Source: Ilex aquifolium
Taxonomy: Eukaryota > Streptophyta > Magnoliopsida > Aquifoliales > Aquifoliaceae
Assembly (NCBI GenBank): GCA_951799425.1
Contig: OX637401.1
Coordinates: 19,940,001 to 20,004,000 of the forward strand
Direction of reading: 5' to 3'
Length of the DNA: 64,000 bases
Shown here: positions 35,801-43,720 of the stretch, piece by piece
Numbering within the stretch: the first letter of the stretch is position 1
How the letters are laid out: the number at the start of each line of letters is the position of its first letter
Translations under genes and position numbers: made by a program
Notes under the pieces: model-generated
What the model was told of the DNA's origin: nothing
Database searches by the model: none
What the model saw: the letters and a program-made list of their open reading frames with translations, nothing else

Positions 35801-36616
35801 AGGCTGAAGACCATATTGTTCACAGAAATCACCTAATTCATATTTAGCCTTTTTCTTTTCATTTTTAAGTTGCTTACTAATCCTCATATTAATACACCAT
35901 TTCATTCCTACATTTTGGATGGTGCTAATGAGTTCTCCATAAGCCAAAGAATCATATTCAATTATTCCAGTGTCTTTGCTAAGGGCTTCTCTTACCTTAT
36001 GGGCAAAAAGATTTGGTAAGCCATTAACAAATTTTTCCTTCCAGAATGCTTTTTGGCAGTCTGATCGGACCATAACTCTGGAAACAAAAACATCTTTGTA
36101 CCATCTAAAATCACTAAGTGTTGGGCACTTAAGATTGGTTAGCTGGTCATGGATCCTAGATGCAATATTACTAGGTGTTCCAACAAAGTGTTTGACTATG
36201 GTGAATATGAGGGTATTGATACCATCAGGTCTGGCCATGCCAATCCTTTCATCAAAGACTGGAATACCTTCATCATCTTTTAAGACAGCATATGTGACAC
36301 TGTCTCTTTGTTCTTGGGTAAGATAGTTGTCCCACCAATTTCTTAAAACACTTGTAAATCCTGAGGTTATAAGGTTAACAATATCAGGTTCAGGGCTGTC
36401 AAGGTTGGTGACATAACTATTTGCTACCATGGACAAATGACTAATCTTATTAAGTATTTCTTGTTCACTTAACTCATCTATGTTCCATTCATAGAGTTTG
36501 TTAGACTGAACAGAAAACTGATTAGAAATATTTTTTTCTTCGAATTGAAGATCAGGTGGTGTAGGTCTAGAATACCAATTCTTAGTGGAACTAGTAGGGA
36601 CCGTCACTAATTGCAC
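32849..36616 (-). CDS. Endogenous pararetrovirus polyprotein: coat, protease, reverse transcriptase, RNase H
   Basis: An uninterrupted 1255-codon ORF. Approximate order: coat-protein-like region (residues 1-300); basic Lys/Arg/Ser stretch; CCHC zinc knuckle (CFNCGKPGHISPDC, about 339-352); acidic and coiled segment (about 380-520); retropepsin-like domain whose active-site motif reads LINTGAD (about 624), Asn where Asp is expected; reverse transcriptase with FDLKSGYWQI, FGLKNAPSEFQ and the YTDD box (about 975); RNase H type 1 with TDASDVGYGG (about 1122). CCHC coat protein and RT-RNase H with no integrase places it in Caulimoviridae. The domain layout and the downstream ORF suggest a florendovirus-like lineage. 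No movement-protein domain is seen upstream. It is an integrated copy inside nested elements and is not expected to be a live virus. Confidence 0.88.
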   Translation of the reverse strand: MQLVTVPTSSTKNWYSRPTPPDLQFEEKNISNQFSVQSNKLYEWNIDELSEQEILNKISHLSMVANSYVTNLDSPEPDIVNLITSGFTSVLRNWWDNYLTQEQRDSVTYAVLKDDEGIPVFDERIGMARPDGINTLIFTIVKHFVGTPSNIASRIHDQLTNLKCPTLSDFRWYKDVFVSRVMVRSDCQKAFWKEKFVNGLPNLFAHKVREALSKDTGIIEYDSLAYGELISTIQNVGMKWCINMRISKQLKNEKKKAKYELGDFCEQYGLQPIASSQSRKHKTHRPYSKSKSYHRRSKRSFAKPETSSHPTRKSRKPYKRNTYKKKSGGKGKGKAVHDDMKCFNCGKPGHISPDCPVKKQVKRLNLAPEDEEKILKIFRLNNPVSDEEESDSSESHEDSSEYHSASDNPSEPNIKLGSRCPKKVRVITKQSEEHILIDLISKIEDPDLKDKYVKQLRNLFVKKDNKQLDPEKQLISLNKIMERFSKEKKKEVTLQDLQSEVNKLKVEIKDLKAQDKKFAEALSLLQIGKDLDKSKDSDPEDQSESENLVNPFSHNRACSQGIPVTSTSTVENSSLTNLPFHDGCSQTDDKRINLINHLTVQKWYVEVKIVISDDFILNTIALINTGADVNCIQEGIIPTKFYEKTLERISSANGSRMKVKYKLPKVHVCQDDVCFKTSFILVKDMTDLVILGLPFVYLLYPFTTGTDGLTTKPFGQTVVFKFVTKPEEKQLRQLKDYSISKSLNVINRKINQVKFLQEEINHLRINEQLTNPILMQRIERFKEKLEAEVCSTLPTAFWHRKKHMIRLPYIKGFSETDIPTKSRPIQMNHETMEICKKEISELLKNGIIRNSKSPWSCPAFYVIKNAELERGVPKLVINYKPLNVVLEWIRYPIPNKQDLIKRLSKSIIFSKFDLKSGYWQIQIHPEDRYKTAFVTPFGHYEWNVMAFGLKNAPSEFQNIMNEIFNCISHFSIVYTDDILIFSRSIEEHWKHLNAFVEIVKQNGLVISAPKIKLFQTSVRFLGYNIQQSTIVPISRSIQFADKFPDEITDKTQLQRFLGSLNYVSDFYQDLRKTVKPLYDRLKGNPSPWTSVHTSIVKQVKQFIKTLPCLGIPSVDSFKIIQTDASDVGYGGILLQRESPNSPEQIVRFHSGIWNKAQANYSTIKKEILAIVLCVSKFQDDILNQKFLIRVDCKSAKHVLEKDVQNIASKQIFARWQSILSIFDFDIEYIKGSNNCIPDFLTREFLQEPHGGQEQK

Positions 36617-36735
36617 CTAACCTATATATGGATATAGATAGATAAGAGAGAGGCAAAATTTTAATGTTAGTCAAACTCTTAACCTATATATGGATATAGA
36701 TAGATATGAGAGAGAAAAGATTTTAATGTTAGTCA
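36617..36735. repeat. Tandem duplication next to the viral ORF1 start
   Basis: Two adjacent copies of a roughly 60-bp unit (CTATATATGGATATAGATAG..., AATGTTAGTCAAACTC), AT-rich, between the start of viral ORF1 and the right TIR. The virus-TIR-element junction lies in or near it. Confidence 0.85.
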
Positions 36736-36909
36736 AACTCCTAAGATTTAGGAGTTTTTAATTTTTAGTTTTATTTCACTTCTAAAGGGAAGGGATAGTA
36801 TGGTAAAATTGACAAAAAACGGACTTCATAACAAATAAGTTTCATTGACGGACTTAAATCCAAACAAGTCCATATAGGGGGACCGGCCTCCAAATTTCCC
36901 TTGTATAAA

Positions 36910-37324
36910 AGTCATGTGGATCATATGGGACTTATTAGCTCATTTTGTGTTTAACTTTGCTGTCTTGTTCTCTGATTATTTTATGAATAATTTCAGTTAT
37001 TTTTAGAGAATGAATATTATGATTATTTGTGCACATAAAATTTGTTGTTATCCGTTGGGATTGATTTGTAGTCCGTTGGGGTTGACCGTTGACCCGAAAT
37101 GACTTATAGAAAGTAATTCATAAAGTGTAATATCACAAAAGTTTTGAGAAAGTGATGCACAGTAATACATGGAAGGAAGTGTTCGTTCTAAGAACATAAC
37201 CGCCATGATTTATGTGTTATGTATCTCAATAAAGTTTGAGTAAATTATTATTTGGCCATTTTCTGTGTCTAGTTTCAATTACCAATAAAGTGTTAAGATG
37301 TGTCATGTAAGCCAAGCGGGAGAA
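36910..37324 (+). mobile_element. Copia 3' internal tail resumed after the nested insertion
   Basis: Continues the RNase H C-terminus and untranslated tail found uninterrupted at 2549-2973. A polypurine tract (GCGGGAGAA, 37316-37324) ends it directly before the 3' LTR. Confidence 0.9.
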
Positions 37325-37797
37325 TGTTAGCACGTCTCCATTAGGAGACTTGAGGTGGCCCACGTACCACATTAGCTTTTATGATAATATTATATTTATA
37401 AATTATACAGATAATTTTGAGTCAAAATCTGATACTTGAGATTATGTCAATCTACCCATTATAAGATTGTGGTTATTAGATTAGTTTCAGAGTCCTTGAT
37501 GGAAGGAACCTGATAAAGTCAATCTATCTAAATGATAAAGATTGGGGTCCCTGACTTGCCTATAAATAAAGACATGTGAATGTCATCAAAAATACAGTCT
37601 ATTCTGAACGTAAGCCAAGTTGTAAACCTTTTTCCCACACCTCCATAAAGTATTAGTGAGAATGCTTAGCTTTTTCTTGTGAGTGTTTGATCAATAAGCT
37701 CGTGATTCAGAATTTAAGGTTACAAGGTTTGAACGACATGTCGGGAGGTAAGTATTCTATTCCGCTGCGATATGTAATTCTCCATTTAGGTCTAACA
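37325..37797 (+). mobile_element. Copia LTR 11 (3' LTR of the full element)
   Basis: TGTTAGCACG...GGTCTAACA. Short form, lacking the TTAGTTGTGGTTATCAG insertion that its 5' partner carries. TATA box at 37561-37571. ATG (37738) plus splice donor (GT at 37748) near the end; the ATG context is changed to ATGTCGGGAG. Right flank TTTAC. Confidence 0.92.
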
Positions 37798-38531
37798 TTT
37801 ACTTCATTTCTCTCAAACTTTTTTTCTTTTCAATTCTCTCTCTGGTATGCATTATGAAGACCCACTATTATACAAATTAAAGAACCCCAAAGTCACTAAA
37901 ATTTCTCTCAGCGAATTCAGACAAATAAGAAGTAAAATAAAGTGACGTATATTACAATAACAAAAGAAAAAAAAAAAGACGTTGAGTTTATGCTCTATTC
38001 CGTTATTTGGTTTCAGAAATACATTTGTTTTGAACAATGTGGTTGAATTTTTTCCTTGTTTTTTTTATTAGTTAAATTGTACAAAAAAATAGTTAAAATG
38101 AATGCCCAAATTTTTTTCTTACCTTTCCGTATGTTAGTACTTTTCCTTTTTGCCCAAAACCCTTGTTATGTTTTCATTCTTCCTGGTATATTGGTTTTTG
38201 TAGAAAAGAGAACGATAGAAAACTTGTCGAGAATTTTCTCACCGTGCAAAAGAAAACGGGCCCCCTATTTTTTTTGGCCAAAACGGCAATGTCCCATTAA
38301 ACAGCACACCGTGCTATTAGTTTCCAACTGCAAAGGATTGGACCCGTGGTTAGTTTACTTTATCTAATTCTGTTAGTTTACTTTATCTCTTGATTTTATC
38401 CTGATTGCATTGCTGTCTCTGCTTGACACTATTCATGGGTGTTTAATGGCATATATTTTGTTTTTGCTCTTCTAATTTTTCTCTCTTTTTGTTAAACTTT
38501 TTTTCTTTTTTATTGGATTGAAAATATATAG
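37798..38531 (+). other. 3' part of the ribonuclease intron
   Basis: AT-rich sequence between the copia 3' LTR and the exon 2 acceptor (AATATATAG at 38523-38531, preceded by a T-rich tract at about 38480-38515). A segment at about 38288-38335 (CCCATTAAACAGCACA and TTCCAACTGCA) is an inverted match to the intron start of the array units (TGCAGTTAGAAACTG, TGTTTAATGGGA). An ORF at 38056-38367 has no recognisable content. Confidence 0.6.
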
Positions 38532-39000
38532 ACAAAAAAATTAGAGCCTCAATTGAAGCAAGCTTGGCCAAGCATCCATGTTGGTTTTTCAGATGATCAA
38601 CTTTGGCAACATGAATGGAATAGACATGGCATATGTTCACTGACAAAAATGATCAAATTGACTTATTTCCAAGCTGTTATAAGACAAGCAGGACAAGTTA
38701 ATTTGTTGAGGATCCTACAAAAATGTCGGCATTGCTCCAGGCTCTCATACTGCTTACACTAAGACTCAGTTCGAGATTGCACTGAGAAACACAATTGGAA
38801 GTGATATATATGGTTCATGTTATGTTTGCATCTTCCATTATTAATCCGAAAGGCATTAAGATATATTTATCTACGTACAAAACGTTACATATATATATAT
38901 AGAAGAATAAGTTGAACAATGCGGCGACAACTTGTGACAGTGGGATTGGAGATGCCTCGAGCGACTCTATCTATTGCGTTGCACTTGTTTACGTTCAAAT
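38532..39000 (+). pseudogene. T2 ribonuclease (S-RNase-like) exon 2, frameshifted
   Basis: Follows acceptor TATATAG in phase 0, matching the phase-0 donor of exon 1. It opens with the family segment KLEPQLKQAWPSI, then WQHEWNRHGICS, the CAS II active-site motif with its second catalytic His, and the TYFQAVIRQA helix. A frameshift near 38725 separates this from the continuing homology (GIAPGSHTAYTKTQFEIALR, about 38733-38800). A weak C-terminal Cys region (IYCVAL/CLRSNR) near 38965-39000 is split between frames. One intron between CAS I and CAS II is the class III (S-RNase) layout. This is the only exon 2 that pairs with the exon-1 array. It is a pseudogene as it stands. Confidence 0.88.
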
Positions 39001-39546
39001 AGACGGGATGAGACTCTAACTAATCTTGTCTCTAATGGAAAAATTTCCCATTTGTGGACAAACAAATCTCAGCACGGGATGAGATGGAAGTCCAAGTCTA
39101 CAAGGAGCACAGGTCTTTATTTTTTTGAACACAGAGTTGGAACAAAACCTAGAACACATGGTTATGCACTTTCATTTTTTTCCTCTTCTGGGAGAGTAAT
39201 TTCCTTTTTGGTACGATCAATGATGGTAATTAACCATCATCAACCATCAAACAAATTAAATCTAAGAAAGAAACTCTTAAAACATCTTTTTATTTCTGAC
39301 ATGAGTTGCTTAAAAAAAAGGGCAACTTCACTTGTATACTCCAAGTGCATTTGACCTCACTGCATTTTAAAAACTTTTACATAATCCTCATGCGATTTGT
39401 GGACTAAAATGCAATGTCACACTTTCCATCCAACTTAACGGGAGGTGTGTCACACGCGCACAATCTGAGATTTGATTGTGTCAAAAAAAAAGTTTTTGAA
39501 ACTTTGAAGACAAAAATAACCTTCTCTTCTTCCTTGAACCAATCTC
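39001..39546. other. Sequence after the ribonuclease exon 2
   Basis: No gene recognised. A plus ORF (38974-39354) includes the tail of the ribonuclease homology and then anonymous sequence. Any 3' UTR of the ribonuclease would lie here. Confidence 0.4.
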
Positions 39547-40193
39547 TAAGCGTCTGTTTGGTTAGGAAGAAAAAAATGATGGAAAGTGAAAATAATAGAA
39601 AGTGAAGTGAAAGAAAAGAAAATGATAGAAAATATATTTTCATGAATGTATTTGGTTAGAATAAAAATTTTACGGGAAAGTTTTAAAACAATTTCATTAT
39701 ATTGTTTGAAAGAAAGTAAAGTCATAAGAATTTTTTTGTAATGTTTAAATTACCCTTAATTATATTAAATCAGTCTAAAAAAGAAAAAAAAATATAATTA
39801 CAATTGAAAGTTAAAATTTTTAAAAAAAATGGCTCGAAACCTAATTCTAAGACAATCATCAACACAAATGTCTTTGGGCCAAATTATGTGATTAATTAAA
39901 TTCATACCAAAATTTTTTAAAATTAATAACCAATAAAATATTTTTTTTAAAAATAAGGTTAAAATGGAAAGTTAGTTATAGATCACAACTTTCTTGTATT
40001 TCCTTGTATTTTTTACCAGAAAAAAAAGTTAGTTATTTGTGAGAAAATTCAAGGATGAAAGAAAATTATATTTTCTATCATTTTCATTTTCATTTTCATT
40101 TTCATTTTCATGCTAACCAAATACATGAAAATTTTAAAAAAATTCTATTTCTTGCATTTTCTATCATTCTCCCGCTAAACAAACGAACCCTAA
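39547..40193. mobile_element. MITE, hAT-like ends
   Basis: Left end TAAGCGTCTGTTTGGTTAGG matches the reverse complement of the right end (TTAGGGTTCGTTTGTTTAGC). Further inside, both arms are rich in inverted GAAAGTGAAA / TTTTCATTTTC tracts, including a (TTTTCA)n run at about 40072-40110. No coding capacity. Target duplication not clear. Confidence 0.65.
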
Positions 40194-40877
40194 GGTTCTC
40201 TCTCTCTCTCACACAAAAAAACACAACACAGAACACACACGCAAACACACAGAACACACGGACCCACCCACACACACAGAACACAATCAACTCTCCGATG
40301 GTTTTCTGGTTTTGATTTTGTGGATTGATTTCTAGGTTTTGATTTTAGGTTTTGTGGCGGTGATTTATGTGGATTGATTTTGGGTTTTGTGGATTGATTT
40401 TGGGGTTTGATCTTGCTTCCAATTTCGATTCTTGCACACGGCACTCTCTCTCTCTCTCTCCATTTTTCTGTAATCAATATTTCTGTAAAAATTGATTTTT
40501 ATTGTTAATTATGCATTGAATTCAGTTTGGGTTTCTTGTTGTTAAGCAACATTGTTGGCCAAGCAAGAATGGTGTTGGGTGCTTGGGAAGAAGATGGAGA
40601 TAAGGGTATATAGGTCATTTAGAAGGAGTCATTTTAATTTTTTGTTGACAGAGTTAGCATTGCGTTTTAGTCCATTAAACATGTGAGGATTATGTAGAGG
40701 TTTCTAAAACGCATGAAGATAAAGTACATTTGAAATATACCTCATGGGTAAAGTGAAGTTTCCCTTAAAAAAATTGATATCAATCCGTGCGACGGTGAGT
40801 AATTCTATTGGTTTTATCTGTATGCGATCATGGCTTTAATCTATCTGGAATATGCATTACTAGCTTTATCTATAGGA
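40194..40877. other. Low-complexity intergenic sequence
   Basis: CT-rich (40198-40212, 40444-40460) and CA-rich stretches, then repeated TTTTGTGGATTGATTT units at about 40315-40410. No gene recognised. Confidence 0.5.
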
Positions 40878-41043
40878 AATATTATGTAACCCAAATTTGT
40901 AACTCAAATTTATATTCTAAATGAAGGGAGACCATTAAATAAGTGGGTTCCATCAACTTTTTTAAATGAGACTCACTGATTCAATGGTCTTCCTGCATTT
41001 GGGATACAAATTTGAGTTGCAAATTTGAGTTGCATAACATTGC
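40878..41043. mobile_element. Short MITE
   Basis: Inverted arms about 45 bp long: AATATTATGTAACCCAAATT and the following AACTCAAATTT on the left, against the reverse complement of TTTGAGTTGCATAACATTG on the right. Confidence 0.7.
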
Positions 41044-41143
41044 TCTTTATCTATATGCGTTCATGGCTAATTTGTGACATTCAGAAAAAAAACATTGTTG
41101 ATTTTGGTGTTGCCCTGAAATGAGATAATGCATGCTTTAGTGC

Positions 41144-41330
41144 TCGCTCAAGGCAAGGACCTCCCATTAAAGTTCGACATGCAGCCAGCTTGGTTGAACA
41201 TCCGTCCCAACTTTACAAATTATTTCTTTTGGCAAAACGAATGCAACAAATATGGCATCTGTTCGCTACCAAAAATCTCTGAAATGGACTACTTCAAGGT
41301 TGCAAGAGATGAGGTTCCAGAAAAAAAAGG
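41144..41330 (+). pseudogene. Second T2 ribonuclease exon-2-like fragment
   Basis: After a possible acceptor (GCATGCTTTAG, 41133-41143) the frame reads PLKFDMQPAWLNIRPNFTN, FFWQNECNKYGICS and MDYFKVA. This aligns with KLEPQLKQAWPSI, WQHEWNRHGICS and TYFQAV of the exon 2 at 38532. The CAS II motif has Trp to Cys and His to Tyr changes (ECNKYGICS), so the catalytic His is lost. Homology ends after about 60 codons. It has no nearby exon 1. It is an older, more diverged relative of the same gene type. Confidence 0.75.
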
Positions 41331-41554
41331 TTGCTTAGATGGGAAACGAACCGATTTAACGGGAAACAATATAAAAGAATATAAAATATAAAGGGAGAAT
41401 TACACTCAAGATCTCTGAGGTTTATCACTTAATCACTTCAATTCCCTGATATTTGAAATATTACACATAAATCCCCTGAAGTTTTTACTCACGTAACACT
41501 TAAACCTCTGTTGTCAAATGTCCATTAGTATATCTGTTAGTTAAATTACATTTA

Positions 41555-42234
41555 GACCCCTAAAATTTGTAGGTCTGTAATACTTAGACTCCTCAAGTTT
41601 AAAATGTTATATTTAGACAAAAAAATACTTTAATCAAAGATAGAATATCAAATATTTTAAATTTTACAACCAAAATTTATGTTCTATTATGACATTTATT
41701 GAAATAAATTAAAATTAAAAATCTAATTTGTTTTCTTAAAAAATATAATTAGTAACAATTAAACTATCAAATTACCCCAATTAAAAGTAGAATATATTGT
41801 ATTCATTACAGTTTGACCTCTTATTTGATTTTTTTAGTTTTATTCCAATAGATAGTATAATTTTATATTAATTATGATTTTTTTAAGAAAAATTATATTT
41901 TTATTTTTGATTTTATTTCAATAAAATGACATTATAGAACATGAATTTTGTTTGTAAAATTCATGTTCTATTATAAATGACTTAGACCCCCTATTTGATT
42001 TTTCAGTTTTATTTCAATATATAGTATAATTGTATACTAATTAAAATTTTTTAAAAAAAATTGGCTTTTTATTTTTAAATTTTTTTTCAATAAATGATAT
42101 GATAGAGCATGAATTTTGGTTTTAAAATTTAAAATATTTGATATTTTATTTTTGAGTGGAATATTTTTTGTCTAAATATAATATTTTAAAATTTAAAGAG
42201 TCTAAATATTATACACTTACAAATTTCAAAAGTC
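41555..42234. mobile_element. Foldback-type MITE
   Basis: Left arm GACCCCTAAAATTTGTAGGT and onward for about 70 bp matches the reverse complement of the right arm ending ACTTACAAATTTCAAAAGTC. A second inner pair (AAAATTCATGTTCTATTAT / ATAATAGAACATGAATTTT types at 41680-41700, 41935-41975 and 42100-42120) makes the interior palindromic. Very AT-rich, no coding capacity. Confidence 0.75.
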
Positions 42235-42374
42235 TTTGTAGGACTTGGCAATGATGTTCTTGAAACTTGTGTCATCACAGAAGAAAAGGAGAGAAGTTTG
42301 TCACTCTTGTAATTGTACATCTGTTTTCCTATTGTAACTCTCAGTGGTAGGGATCTGCAAGTATTACACAAGAC

Positions 42375-42611
42375 GAGTAAATATTAGCTGTAACGGTAAC
42401 ACCACATCATCATTGATATATAATGTCACCATGCAATAATAAATTACAAATGGGTAAGGTGAATCTCACTTGAATGGTTATTAAATGACATGACAGTATG
42501 ATTACTAGAATATGTGAGATTCATATATTTATTTGTTATATTTTTATTGAATGGTGACACCACGTGTTAATAATGATGTGGTGTCACCGTTACACCCAAT
42601 ATTTTTTCCTC
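42375..42611. mobile_element. MITE family M1, copy 1
   Basis: Left arm GAGTAAATATTAGCTGTAAC and onward GGTAACACCACATCATCATT. The right arm is the inverted GATGTGGTGTCACCGTTACA followed by CCCAATATTTTTTCCTC. The same family is at 55421-55625, and an isolated end is at 49440-49474. Confidence 0.8.
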
Positions 42612-43337
42612 AATTAGGTTAGTGTTTGACATTATATGCCCTCAATTATGATGTTTCTCATATTGCACCTCCAATTATAGTTCGTAGTTTATATTATCCT
42701 AATTTCAAACATCCCTTATAAATTGAACCAAACATTGTACGGGTTTGCCCCTAAACTATGAGATTTTGTTTCATTTTGCTCCAGTATCTAACAATATATC
42801 GATATTGAGCCTTAAACATCACTAACATTTTGCTTTTAACATCTCCGACATTTTGTTTTAGACATTGCGAAACCAACTCATTTGCTGAGAGATAATATGA
42901 GAAACTCAGTAGTAGAGAAAGTGACGTGAAATTGAAACGATAGTCTAAGGATAAGGATACAAACTGTAACTTCCTTTAAGAATTATCACTTTGCCCCTAT
43001 TGAAAAACACCTTAATTTATGAAGCAAAGGAAATTACTTTGAACCCCCCCCCCCCCCCCAAAAAAAAAAAAAAGAACTACAGAGTTCTTATTTTATATTA
43101 TTAGAAATATAGGGTAATAATATAATTACTTACAATGTCAGTTTATTATAAATGAGAGAGTGTAAGACAACATAGATCATACGCAGATTTAATAGTCACT
43201 TTAATAGTGTTAAAATTTTTATTTTGGGATAGTGGCAATGTTGTCAGGGTGAGGAATTGTTCTTGAGTGTAGTACAATAGTTGGAACTGGTATGCCACAT
43301 ACTTCAAAGTATTATATTACATGAGCAATATTACTGG
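42612..43337. other. Intergenic sequence
   Basis: No gene recognised. It contains a homopolymer block (C)17 followed by (A)14 at about 43045-43076, which could be an assembly or sequencing weak point. Confidence 0.5.
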
Positions 43338-43720
43338 GTGAAACCATGTGATTTTGGAAGTGCAAAAGTATTGGTAATCACGTCAGATAATGTTTCTTTG
43401 CTTGAGTTTGGTTTCTTTACCGTTTCATCAGGTAAAAGGAGAACCAAATATTTTCTAAATCTGTTCAAGTTATTATCGTGCTCCTGAACTCATTTTGGTG
43501 CCACCGAAATATACGGGTGCCACATGTGTATGGTCTACAGTTTGCTTCATGACTGAATTACTTCTTGAGTAGGTATTTTTTGCCTCGATGTCCGTTCAAC
43601 CTTAGCTCCGAACCCGAATCTCTATTGTTTTAAGTTACTTTTATCTACCTCACTTCTTGATAAGACTGTTTTTGTCTGAAAAAACTAGAGTAGATCAATT
43701 AGTTGAGATCATATAAGTGA
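43338..43720 (+). pseudogene. GSK3/shaggy-like protein kinase fragment
   Basis: Three kinase pieces in order. First VKPCDFGSAKVLV at 43338-43376, the activation-loop DFG region. Then, after a degenerate stretch, [15 protein letters not shown] at about 43462, the plant GSK3 activation segment, running to MTELLLE before a TAG at the exon edge (43570, next to GTATTTT). Finally RVDQLVEII at about 43687-43713, ending in TAA. The break after LLL-E corresponds to a conserved intron position in plant shaggy kinases, as I recall it. The N-lobe and the rest of the C-lobe are missing. It is a decayed fragment; the parent gene is not in the window. Confidence 0.82.

Larger units (their letters stand above)
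29534..36900. mobile_element. MULE-like TIR element nested in copia, carrying a pararetrovirus
   Basis: The left end (GTGAAAATTGGAAG...TCCCCCTAGATG...ACTTGTTTGGA) is a clear imperfect inverted match to the right end (reverse complement GGGAAATTTGGAGG...TCCCCCTATATGGACTTGTTTGGA). The similarity continues inward for about 150 bp through AAGTCC and CCCTTCC blocks. A 9-bp target duplication flanks the whole. Long TIRs with 9-bp duplications are characteristic of Mutator-like elements. No transposase is present. The non-viral parts (29534-30790 and about 36620-36900) are low-complexity, so the host element is probably a 1.5 kb non-autonomous MULE or MITE. Confidence 0.8.
23602..37797 (+). mobile_element. 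Ty1/copia retrotransposon, complete but degenerate and interrupted
   Basis: 5' LTR 23602-24093, primer-binding site, gag, pol in copia order (protease, integrase, reverse transcriptase, RNase H), polypurine tract and 3' LTR 37325-37797. The flanks are TTCAC on the left and TTTAC on the right, a plausible 5-bp target duplication with one mismatch. It lies in the T2 ribonuclease intron, between exon 1 copy 10 and exon 2, in the same orientation. A 7367-bp TIR element at 29534-36900 splits the RNase H end from the 3' tail. Without that insert the element would be about 6.8 kb. Confidence 0.93.

Noticed and set aside
38056-38367. ORF that looks like a signal peptide (MNAQIFFLPF...), considered as a further ribonuclease exon 1
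   Set aside because: After the hydrophobic start there is no YD-F--ETW, conserved Cys or CAS I sequence, and it lies inside the intron next to the exon 2 acceptor.
42235-42305. Short stretch reading GLGNDVLETCVITEEKERS, considered as part of a gene
   Set aside because: Only about 24 codons, no domain recognised; a similar stretch near 57566 suggests a dispersed repeat.
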